Shown: in pieces, positions 22,186-31,506 of the stretch
How the letters are laid out: the number at the start of each line of letters is the position of its first letter
How positions within the stretch are numbered: the first letter of the stretch is position 1
Assembly (NCBI GenBank): GCA_022266195.1
Contig: WHVY01000001.1
Coordinates: 13,082,001 to 13,146,000 of the forward strand
DNA: 64,000 nucleotides
From: Tetranychus cinnabarinus
Lineage: Eukaryota; Arthropoda; Arachnida; Trombidiformes; Tetranychidae
Direction of reading: 5' to 3'
The notes under the pieces: model-generated
The model's input: only the letters and a program-made list of their open reading frames with translations
Told to the model about the DNA's origin: nothing
The model's database searches: none
Program-made: the position numbers and the translations under genes

Positions 22186-22397
22186 TAAATTCACAGATTT
22201 TTTGTTGTTGGCTTTAGACTAATTTCTTAATCTTTTTCCTGAAAATAAAAAGATTAGCTATGAATGACACATGACACAAATTAACTATGAATTTAACTTA
22301 AATAAATAACAAGAAAAAGTCGCCAAAAAAACATAAGCGAGCTAAATTTAAAATGTGCCCATGGAAATGTATGCAATATTACTAGTATTGCACATAA
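22186..22397 (+). repeat. Direct repeat, copy 1 (partner 26596-26812)
   Basis: About 212 bp from TAAATTCACAGATTTTTTG to ATTGCACATAA, highly similar to 26596-26812 in the same orientation, 4.4 kb away. A short adjoining motif (CTATACAATAGCTATACAAC) at 22430 also recurs at 26252, but on the other side of the second copy, so the two are not simple LTRs. Confidence 0.75.
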
Positions 22398-22754
22398 CTA
22401 AATTGTCACAAATTGAATTTTATGATCGACTATACAATAGCTATACAACAGTCTATACAAATATGGAATCATTCAGAGTATGAGAAAAATTGTGCAAATT
22501 TTTTGAAGAACCCGAGACGGTCCCTGGTTGTTGTACATGGTAAAGATCTCCATATTTCTTGCCTTGAGCGGACACTAGCCTTTTACAATAAATTTAAATA
22601 AAGGTAAAGGTGATAAATAATCACAATCCATTTGCCGGTCATACTTTTAAATTATATTTTCAACTTCTTGAATCCGTTTAAAAAATGAATTGACCTCGAA
22701 ATTCGATCACCTTCCAATCCTTATCATCAATAATTTTTCTCAATTACATTATAA

Positions 22755-25240
22755 GAAATATTGGGCAACTTTTGCCAAGTTATTGTTAGCTTGACATTCA
22801 ACCTCAAGCTGTCCTCAAGCTTGAGAACAACTTGAGGTGCAAAATCAAGAGAAATGGTAACATTTTTTTGTGTCTAAACATCAGTTTATCCTGAAATTGA
22901 TTCTTTTTTCTGCTTTGATAACATTGCATTATGATAATATACCTTTTTTTAATGAATTTATTCGGATTGAAATTAAATTTTGTATTATTTTTATTGCCAA
23001 ACATTACTTTAACAATACTTGCAAAGATATTTCAAGGTAAAATGTGTTTTCAAGAAATATTGTGACAACCTTTGCCAAGTTATTGTCATTAACAAAATTA
23101 TCTAATTAGACTTTGAGTGAAATTTGGTCTGTATTGCCATCCATTACTTTAACAATACTTGCAAAGATATTGTCGAAATATTTCAAGGTAAAATGTGTTT
23201 TCAAGAAATATTGTGACAACCTTTGCGAATTGTTATAAATAGACTCAACCATTCAAAGTTTTGCTCAAAGGGTTATATTACTCTTTGGTTTTGTTAAACA
23301 AAAGTAGGAGGCGCTTTGAGCGTATATAGCGCTTAATTCAAAATTTCGTCAAATTACTTTGTAAAACTTTGTTGCACAGTGTCTGCACAGTTCTGCAAAA
23401 TATGTGCTGTTTAGACGCAAGTAATTTAATTGCTCAGAATTCAATTAAAATCAGATTTTTTATTAATGTTAGACCTTCAATTATTTTTATCAACATTTAA
23501 AATGTCTTTTCAACCTTTTATTAATAGTTAATAGTTAACAAATCTGATACAAAGGTTAAGCTGATAAAATCAGAGGCGAATCAGCTCTCATATTTGATCA
23601 TACTTGATTTTACTTGACTAAATAACAATTCCAAAACTCAGAGGCCAGGAAATTAATGATGTTCAGTCGTAAGATAAGATTGGTTCTTTGTAGGTGTTGT
23701 GGAGGTGGATATCAAGTTATGAACGGATTGTACACAGCCATTTACAATTGTTGAAGTTGTAATGATAACCAATGCATCAGGAATATGGTCAATCAAAAGA
23801 TCGGAAACTCAGAAAAATTCAAATTGTCTGGAGAAATTAATAAAGTGTATAATTTCTCTGTTTATGATGAAAATATTAATAGTTGGTTACCGTACAAGTT
23901 TGAGAACGCAATCGTACCTCGAAATTCAATCATTGCTTTTCAATACAAATAAAGCCACAGTGAATATCATGAATTTTGACTTTTAAACAAATCTTTTGAT
24001 TTACCTTTTTTGATTTACCTTTGTGGTAAGCATTTCTCGGTGACTTGCGCCAAGTTTTCACTACCTTTAGTCAAATTTTATTAGCTTTAGTCAACCCGGT
24101 AGAGAGCGAGTTCACTCAAGATTTTTTTTCACCAGAAATAACTAATAAACATATATTTTATTTTAAACTTTTTTTATTTTAATTTTTCATTAAAACATGT
24201 AGTTTTTTGAATGCACCTTTTGAGGTTGACATTCTGGCATATTTTTGTTTATGGAGAAGTGCATTTTCTTTGGACGCGTCCTGCTGGTCCTGCTTTTTGA
24301 TTGTTTTAATATATTGGACCTCACTGTCCTCATCATCATCTATATGAATCACCTCGATGATGTCTTTCATTGTAGAAAAATCTAAAGAAATAAAAAGAAA
24401 AATTAGAAAATTTGATAAAATAGTAGATATCAAAACTTACCTAGGTATTTGAAATGTTTCGTTGTATATCACATAAAATTAATGTACAAAGTAATGATTT
24501 CCAATGATAAAGATATTGTGTTGAGAATACAATTGAAATCTAAGCCAGCAAAATCGTGGCTTAAATACACCTCCATTTCGCCACTTTAAAACGATTACAA
24601 GATGATAAGGGGTTTAATTCATTTTCAATATTGACCTCCTTAAGTCTCCATACAAGAGGAGTGCTTGAATACAATTTCAACTTACCATTGAGGTTAACTT
24701 CACCAAAACTTCGACTCACAAGCAAAATTTAGTGAACATGAAAATAATGTAATAATAAAGTAATGTTTGGCAATACAAACCGAATTTCACTCAAAGTCTA
24801 AATAGATAATTTTGTTAATGACAATAACTTGGCAAAGGTTGTCACAATATTTCTTAAAAACACATTTTACCATGAAATATTTCGACAATATCTTTGCAAG
24901 TATAGTTAAAGTAATGGATGGCAATACAAACCAAATTTCACTCAAAGTCTAATTAGATAGTTTTGTTAATGACAAACTTGGCAAAAGTTGTCACAATATT
25001 TCTTATAAACCATTTTACCATGAAATATTTCGACAATATCTTTGCAAGTATTGTTAAAGTAATGGATGGCAATACAGACCAAATTTCACTCAAAGTCTAA
25101 TTAGATAATTTTGTTAATGGCAATAACTTGGCAAAGGTTGTCACAATATTTCTTGAAAACACATTTTACCTTGAAATATTTCGACAATATCTTCGCAAGT
25201 ATTGTTAAGTAATGGATGGCAATACAAACCAAATTTCACT
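22755..25240. mobile_element. Fold-back structure with arms of ~149-bp tandem repeats
   Basis: A unit of about 149 bp (CTTTAACAATACTTGCAAAG ... GTGACAACCTTTGCCAAG ... ACTTTGAGTGAAATTTGG) occurs in forward orientation at 22755-22790 (partial) and ~22980-23240, and in reverse orientation at ~24755-25240, where three consecutive copies begin near 24761, 24911, 25060 and a fourth start lies at 25209. The arms face each other across ~1.5 kb. Inverted arms built of direct repeats are the hallmark of Foldback/Galileo-type DNA transposons. No transposase is seen. The left arm is interrupted by ~190 bp of other sequence containing CTCAAGCTTGAG. Confidence 0.6.
24179..24440 (-). CDS. Small acidic/basic protein (63 residues) inside the fold-back structure
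   Basis: ATG at 24370 opens MKDIIEVIHIDDDEDSEVQY; stop at 24179-24181. A plausible 59-bp intron (24382-24440) lies just upstream of the ATG: ACCTAG before GTAAGT, and TTTCTTTAG before the exon. So the transcript would have a 5' leader exon. The hydrophobic IIEVI run followed by an acidic cluster resembles a SUMO-interaction motif, and the C-terminal half is Lys-rich. Too short for family assignment; it may be cargo of the surrounding element. Confidence 0.35.
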
Positions 25241-25778
25241 CAAGAATGTACCTGACAAAGCTAATTATTTATTCGCTGCTTTTGGTGCTGCTATGAGACT
25301 CCAGGCTGGTGGGAGGGATGCAGCAAACAATAGAAAAAGAGCCGTCGATGGCATTGTTTTAGCTGGTGATTTTAATATAAAAAATTTATATTATGGTAGA
25401 GGAGTCAACCTCAAAAAACCTAAAGCAACCAAACCGCAAACGGTTTTGTGTTATTTGCTGCTAGCCAGTGGTTTGCTTCCCGCGAATTTCAAAGACGTCG
25501 ATCGAGGATACGAAATTGATTATTTGTGCACATCTAGAAATTTTGAATATAAAGGAGACATCAAGCTGCCAAAACCCAATGCTTCTGACCACATCTATTA
25601 TGGAGCAGTTTTTGATTTAGTAGAAGACTTGACGCCATGTCAATTTGCTACAGACCATAAAAACACCAATTGGAAAAAATTTTTAGAAGCGCTTGTCCAT
25701 CAAACATATTCAGCTGAAGCGTTCGAAGTAGTTCGCAATCATATCACAGCTGTCAGAGCATCAAATCCAGTTGTTTAG
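25240..25778 (+). pseudogene. C-terminal half of an endonuclease/exonuclease/phosphatase domain
   Basis: The frame (to TAG at 25776-25778) contains GIVLAGDFNIKNL, EIDYLCTS and NASDHIYYGAVF, the GDFN, D-Y and SDH catalytic motifs of the second half of the EEP fold found in AP endonucleases, non-LTR retrotransposons and related nucleases. The N-terminal half, with the Asn and Glu metal sites, is absent: the first dozen codons are sequence of the ~149-bp repeat, so the open frame begins across a repeat/gene junction. No reverse transcriptase follows. Hence it is a truncated copy; a mobile-element origin is likely but not shown. Alternatively it is the 3' exon of a gene whose 5' part was displaced. 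Confidence 0.55.
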
Positions 25779-25883
25779 TTTTAATCTAATTTGTGTACTA
25801 AATCTGTTTTTTCAGATGTGTATTCATCTGTACATTTATTGTACATTTAATAACCAATTCTTCTTTTTCTCCCTTCTCTCCAG

Positions 25884-25996
25884 ACTTCAATAACTTTTTT
25901 GGTATCAAACCAAAGCTTTCATTGGATACAATTTATTTTTACAAAAATAATGAACTGAAAGAAACTGATTTGGCTAGTTTGTTCCCAAACGTCAAG
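25884..25996 (+). other. Exon-like segment
   Basis: Flanked by CCCTTCTCTCCAG and GTTAGT, open throughout in the frame FNNFFGIKPKLSLDTIYFYK followed by NNELKETDLASLFPNVK. It begins in phase 2. It follows the EEP fragment by ~100 bp; whether the two belonged to one gene is unknown, since the EEP frame ends in a stop. Confidence 0.35.
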
Positions 25997-26357
25997 GTTA
26001 GTAACTTAAAATGAAAATATTTTCAACTCTTCGATTACTTTGACACTACTGTCAAAGTAATGTCAAGAACAAATTGTGCATCTCAGGATATCGACTCCCC
26101 AATTGATTTCTGAAGCTATTGATTAATAATGAAAAATTTGAAATAACAATTTTTTTCTTTCATTTCCTAGATGATTGTATAGCTAAATTAAATCAAAGAA
26201 TGATCAACTTTACTCACTATCTAACTAAATCGTCGCAAATTTTATGATCAACTATACAATAGCTATACAACAGTCTATATAGATATACAATAGGTATTCG
26301 AAATTGTTACTTGCTATCTAACTGTCTATCTAAATAGTCGCGAATTGAATTTCAGGG

Positions 26358-26491
26358 AGTCACAAGTTACAGCCAATTTGCTTTCACTTGTTGGCTCCGC
26401 ATTATGCAGAATCAGACAATTTATTAGAGTTCGGTTTTAAGTTTATCGCGTTTTTAGGGAGTCACAAGTTACAGCCAATTTGCTTTCACTT
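26358..26491 (+). repeat. Short direct repeat pair
   Basis: GTCACAAGTTACAGCCAATT and the next 12 bases (TGCTTTCACTTG) occur at ~26358-26390 and again at ~26459-26491. Confidence 0.7.
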
Positions 26492-26537
26492 GTATCATTC
26501 ATTGTGTTTTGACATTAAAAAACACAATGAATGATAC
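26492..26537. repeat. Perfect 19-bp inverted repeat (hairpin)
   Basis: GTATCATTCATTGTGTTTT (26492-26510) and its exact complement (26519-26537) around an 8-base loop. It directly abuts the second copy of the short direct repeat. No T-run follows and no element ends are seen; function unknown. Confidence 0.8.
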
Positions 26538-26595
26538 ATTGAATTTTGAACATTTCCCGAAAGCAATCATGCTTATTGAAAATTGGACTAGCAGC

Positions 26596-26812
26596 TAAAT
26601 TCACAGATTTTTTGGTGTTGGCTTTAGAGTAATTTCTTAATCTTTTTCCTGAAAATAAAAAGATTAGCTATGAATGACACATGACACAAATTAACTATGA
26701 ATGCAACTTAAATAAATAACAAGAAACAATGAAGTGGTTAAAAAAACATAAGAGAGCTAAATTTATAATGTGCCCATAGTAATGTATGCAATATTACTAA
26801 TATTGCACATAA
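26596..26812 (+). repeat. Direct repeat, copy 2 (partner 22186-22397)
   Basis: Same orientation, about 90% alike by eye, with a small replacement in the middle (AACAATGAAGTGGTTAAA for AAAAGTCGCCAAA). Confidence 0.75.
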
Positions 26813-26980
26813 AAATATATGTCCATAGAAATATATGCAATATTATGAATTATTTTATTATTATTATATTATTGATTATAAATAAATGAAATCTGATTTA
26901 ATGCAATATTAGTGATAGAATGAAACAAAAATCAAACACAACAATCAAAAAATCACAATAAATGAAATCTGACACTCTAA

Positions 26981-27329
26981 CTCAAGCTAAACTCATGCGC
27001 GAAAATGATATGAGGATACGATATATCGAAAAGTATTGTTGGGATTCTTGTTGTGACTTTATTATTCTTTCATTTTTCTTATTGCTTTAAGAATCTAAAT
27101 AAAATCCTTTAATAATTTGTTTTTATCAACCATTTATTAAAATTGTTTTGTCAATAAACTCAATCTCAATCAATTAATCATGGGTCCGAAAAAAACCGAA
27201 CTTAGCACATCAGATTTTTTTGTGCTGTTTCTATCTACTGACAAAGGATCTGAGCATCGAGGAAAGAAATATTATTTCAAATCACTGGACGATATTGTGC
27301 TATGTGATGTACTTGTGCCTCAAAAATTG
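26981..27329. repeat. Left arm of a 349-bp near-perfect inverted repeat
   Basis: Pairs with 28867-29215 over the full 349 bp; one difference was noted by eye (TTGTTGGGATTC here, TTGTTGTGATTC in the complement of the right arm). It contains the 5' flank, the ATG and the first 50 codons of the gene at 27180. Confidence 0.85.
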
Positions 27330-28896
27330 GCTAGAATCAAGGTGCGAGGATTTGATTGGCCGGAAAAATCAGATACGGTGACAACTGAAAATCGCGAATA
27401 CTGGCCGCATTACCTACTTGATATCGGTAAGTAGTTTTACTTCATTCTGTAGTATTTTGTTCTATTTGCAACATGCAACATTAGTCTTAATTCTCCACCT
27501 CAATTTGTTATCAAGCTTGCAAACAACTTGAGGTTGAATGTCATGAACGGAAATAACACAAATATCTTGCAATTCATTCCAGGAACCAAACAAAAGAAAA
27601 TGAAGAAATCTTTACCAAGAAATTTGATGCATTTATGCTATTCTGGCGAAAATATTACGCAGCATCCAGATGTAAAAGAATTTAATGAGAAATTTCCATT
27701 AAAACCATTGACAAAAAATATTAAAGTCAATCTTGATTCATCGCCGATGAATGTTTCAACTTTTTTAACTGCTGTTGCTTCTGCATTCCCTCATGGTCAA
27801 GAAAGTGTTTTTGGTGAATCTGCCACTGCAATACCCACAAATCAAATTGATGAAACTTTGGCCAACACAAGTGGAACACAAAAAATAGCGAATTCCACTG
27901 CGTATCAAGACAGAGGGCAAGTTTTTCGTGCTTCAATCAGTCCAATTTTGGCTTCTGGCAGAAGTGATTCACCTCTTTCTTCAAATCTTGAGAGTTCTGA
28001 GGCACATAGTGACGTGTATGGAACAAATGATGACCTGGATGGAACAAATGATGACCTGGATGAAACTAATGATGACATGAGTGAAACAAACGATGACCTG
28101 GATGAAAATAATGATGCTTCATTGCCAGAATGGCTTCAAAAACCTAAAAATTTTCCAGAGAAAAATAACATTTGGCAGCTTCTCTACGATTTTGGCTTGA
28201 AGTTCCTTAAAGATTTTAAAACCAAAAAAGGATATTCAGTTTTGAAAAAAAACACCAATTATGATTATATGTAAGTATTAAACTATTGCTAAATAATCAG
28301 TGAATAAAATAATTTTTTTTGTTTCAGTGAGAATATCACGCGCTTAATAAATTGTGAAACTCACAATAAAAAACGACAGCAGGGAACAGGGAAGATAAAA
28401 ATCTGCGACAACTTCCAAATCATTACTCCTGAAGGATACACCTTGTCATCGGACGAATTGAGAGAAGAACAATCAAAAATAATCGAAACGCACGGAAAAG
28501 ATGCTGTTTGCAAGGCACCAATTTGTGCAGGAAAATGTGATTTTTCCAAGCCTACGAATGACAGTGCTGTTCGCCGTCATATTGTGAATGACATTCTAGC
28601 AATGAATTTTGGGAACCCAGCCAAAGGAAAAACAGATCTTCAAGACCATTCGTATCGATGCCCTTTCAAAGTGCGAGTGTCAATGGAAAACATACCACTC
28701 AGAGAGCAAAATTTATCGTCTCGACGAGTAAGTATAAGTACTATAATATGTATGAATTGTGGAATATTTCAATATATTAATATTATGTTTTTCTTTGCAG
28801 CACCGGAACTTATTATGGCATTTATTTATGCAACAAATTGCAAAATGTATGCACACGTATATTTTGCAATTTTTGAGGCACAAGTACATCACATAG
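27180..28896 (+). CDS. Unrecognised four-exon protein within a fold-back structure
   Basis: Exons 27180-27426, 27583-28270, 28328-28727 and 28801-28896 have good GT-AG borders and agreeing phases (1, 2, 0) and give 476 residues. The N-terminal part (MGPKKTELSTSDFFVLFLST, then YYFKSLDDIVLCDVLVPQKL) is followed by a linker with five copies of a TNDDLDE-like heptad (~residues 280-312) and a C-terminal part with Cys pairs (CKAPICAGKCDF) and VRRHIVNDILAMNFGN. No domain is recognised. The last 10 codons and stop are read from the right arm of the inverted repeat, i.e. antisense of its own exon 1, so the original 3' end has been replaced and the gene is probably truncated. Codon use and splice signals look normal. 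Confidence 0.55.
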
Positions 28897-29215
28897 CACA
28901 ATATCGTCCAGTGATTTGAAATAATATTTCTTTCCTCGATGCTCAGATCCTTTGTCAGTAGATAGAAACAGCACAAAAAAATCTGATGTGCTAAGTTCGG
29001 TTTTTTTCGGACCCATGATTAATTGATTGAGATTGAGTTTATTGACAAAACAATTTTAATAAATGGTTGATAAAAACAAATTATTAAAGGATTTTATTTA
29101 GATTCTTAAAGCAATAAGAAAAATGAAAGAATAATAAAGTCACAACAAGAATCACAACAATACTTTTCGATATATCGTATCCTCATATCATTTTCGCGCA
29201 TGAGTTTAGCTTGAG
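28867..29215. repeat. Right arm of the 349-bp inverted repeat
   Basis: Reverse complement of 26981-27329. On the minus strand it restates the gene start MGPKKTELS from 29016. Just outside it (29211-29260) lies CTTGAGGTTGAATGTCA, also found in intron 1 of the gene (27525) and inverted at 22794, a possible recombination or element-end motif. Confidence 0.85.
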
Positions 29216-29396
29216 GTTGAATGTCAATCTAAATGGACATAACACAAACATTTCTAAATTACATTTTAAGCAATTTGATAAGTCTTTCGCAAGTTAAGAA
29301 TATTGCTTCAAGGCAAACTATCAATTAATAAGGTAACCTCGCGAAGTGTTAAGCACCATTTTGATGTTATGTATATCAATCGATAGTAATTTGAAA

Positions 29397-29740
29397 GTTA
29401 GTGGCAAGTGACATGACATTCATAAGAGGCGTCCTCGGCGAATGAGTACATCAGCCAGAGTGCATTTGTAAATGGGAACCTTAGTTCCTCGAACCAGGTT
29501 CCCATCATCACACTTCGTTGAGCGGTACGGCCAGAGTGCCTCTTATGGTGAGGGCACCTAATTGCCCCGGCAACTCCGAGATCCATTTCGTACCGCATCG
29601 GGACTCGGTACTGGCTGCATTCCTCAGAGTACCGGATATGTATGTTGTGATTGAAGCCGACGTATGGCTTCATCACAGCCTCTGAGGAGGTGTTCTAGCC
29701 TCCCATAGTTCCACGAAGAGGAAATTATCAGGAAAACCTG
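29397..29740. other. GC-rich island of probable mobile-element origin
   Basis: Base composition changes abruptly to roughly half G+C (for example GAGCGGTACGGCCAGAGTGC, TAATTGCCCCGGCAACTCCG), unlike anything else in the window. Internal inverted motifs (GGGAACC...GGTTCCC; CCTCTGAGGAGG) suggest structured RNA. A 92-codon minus-strand frame is not convincing. It could be the 3' tail of a non-LTR element or a SINE; no family is recognised. Confidence 0.4.
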
Positions 29741-29950
29741 GTTGGTAAGGTATTGTAGATTATATTTCTGTTAACATTTGAAGAAATCTGTGTCAAATTT
29801 CCATGTTCAAACCAAAAGGTATCTTTATAATTGCCTGCAAAAGCTAATTCATCAACAAGTCTAACGATTACTCTTCTTGGTAAAATCCCGGAGAAAATAT
29901 TTTCAATATTGACTGTTTACATGCCTTTATTCAGAAAAAGGCTTTTAACC

Positions 29951-30987
29951 ACATTATTCATGAGCCTGTTTTACTTTCATAAATATCGTTTTATATCTAA
30001 TAGTTTAGCTAATTTTTGGATAAGAACAAGTGTAATACTTAGCACAGGGATGAGTACCGTTTTAATTATTAATGTACTATCAATATGTCAACATCTTAAA
30101 ACACCTCAACAATTTATTTTCACTTACTTCTGGCTCTTAATTGGTTATTCTGGGATTGTCTGTACTGTAGCCAATTTGTCTTTAACTGTCGCAATAATTA
30201 GCATTGATTTGTTTTATGCTTACATTAGAGCTGCTCATGTAAAGAGTGCTGTGCATGATGTTACTGAAAAGTGTCGTGAGAAGTTATCTTTACAGAAGAG
30301 CGATTTCTTACCGTATCTTGAGACAACTATTCGAGATATCATTTTATTTTTAAATGAAACAGAGTATCGTAACCAAAAAGTGAGAAACTGGCTAATATTT
30401 TAGTGTCTTGGCGTATCTTTTACTGTAGATTTCGTGTGCTAATCTGCCGCTATAGCACATGCATGTATTGATAATGGAGGTTTGGACATCTCTATAATGG
30501 CTATTTCTGCTATGTTTTCATTCGCTGTTGGGATTTGCTCTTATTTTGCTGGTAGCATAGTGACAATGATGAGTACTCATAAATCATCGATAAGCATCTT
30601 TTTATTAATTTTGCTATAATTCATATCATTTGTATTAGATGCACTCTTGTGCTAAAAATTACATGAAAGGGACTAAGTATTTACCTTCAGATGTGATATC
30701 ATTCATAAAGGTAATTTACTTCATCTAATTTATTATGCTGTGATATTATGATGATTAATGACATTTTATTTCTAGTTTACTGATTTACAGAGTCGACTTT
30801 CTAGAACTGACAATGGATTTACTATCGGTGACATTCTGCATTTAACTACATGGGTTTTTGTTATTGTAAGTCGACAATGATCTGATGATTTCGATAATAT
30901 TATCTCTTGACAACTTTTCATTCCAATTAACAGCATTTGATCGAAAATGCAAGCATGATCATAATGTTCATCGTAAACATGAAATGA
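29951..30987 (+). pseudogene. Gustatory-receptor-like pseudogene H, 5'-truncated
   Basis: Receptor similarity starts at LFMSLFYFHKYRFISNSLAN, so the first ~165 codons (TM1 and TM2) are absent and the sequence before is unrelated. A stop (TTTTAG for TTTTTG) lies at 30401-30403 in TM5, another follows soon after (TGCTAA near 30440), extra bases occur near 30460, and the donor after exon 1 is ATGAGT instead of GTGAGT. Exons 2 to 4 (30639-30710, 30776-30865, 30934-30987) remain intact with good splice sites. It is the closest relative of F and shares F's 3' flank, so the 13-kb block between them was inserted after, or separated, the duplication. Confidence 0.85.
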
Positions 30988-31506
30988 AACATGAGTAAGT
31001 GGCAAATATCATTAATTATCAAATTTAAATACTTTGAAGTTACGCAAAAAGTTTGGTATACCTAACCCTTTAGAGACAAAACTATTGTGTTGTACTTAGA
31101 ATTGGATCTCTTTGGACTTTTTGAATCTACAGATTTAAGTTATAATCTACTATCAATATCTACTTAGACCTAGATAATTTATAAATTGAAATCCAATCCG
31201 ATTCCTCAATATATTGATATTTCTAAACTTATATGATCACCTTTCTGGCGAAATATCGCCCCAAAGTCAAAAGAGTTGACTTTTACACCCTGTATATATT
31301 ATCTCTCTTAATCTGAACATTGGATAAAGTTCTGATGCACAGAATAGATTGCTTTCAAATGAAAAAGAGTAACCAAAGTAATCACTCTCATGTTTACCAA
31401 TTGTTCCTGATTTGATTGAATTGAATAAACATTTTCACAAGAGTAAAAAAAGTATTTATTTGATTCAAATTTTAAATAACTTTTTACATTATACCGAGTA
31501 GATCAT
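30988..31506. repeat. 3' flank of pseudogene H, duplicate of 16068-16450
   Basis: Collinear with the flank of F up to about 31490, where similarity stops only ~17 bp before the stop codon of the next gene. Contains AATAAA near 31424. No open frame. Confidence 0.7.

Noticed and set aside
22186..26812. The direct repeats at 22186 and 26596 as LTRs of a retrotransposon
   Set aside because: No TG...CA ends, primer-binding site, reverse transcriptase or protease between them, and the adjoining motif is arranged differently at each copy.
28713..29016. Minus-strand gene beginning MGPKKTELS at 29016
   Set aside because: It is the inverted-repeat copy of exon 1 of the plus-strand gene; after the arm ends no splice donor or continuing exon is found.
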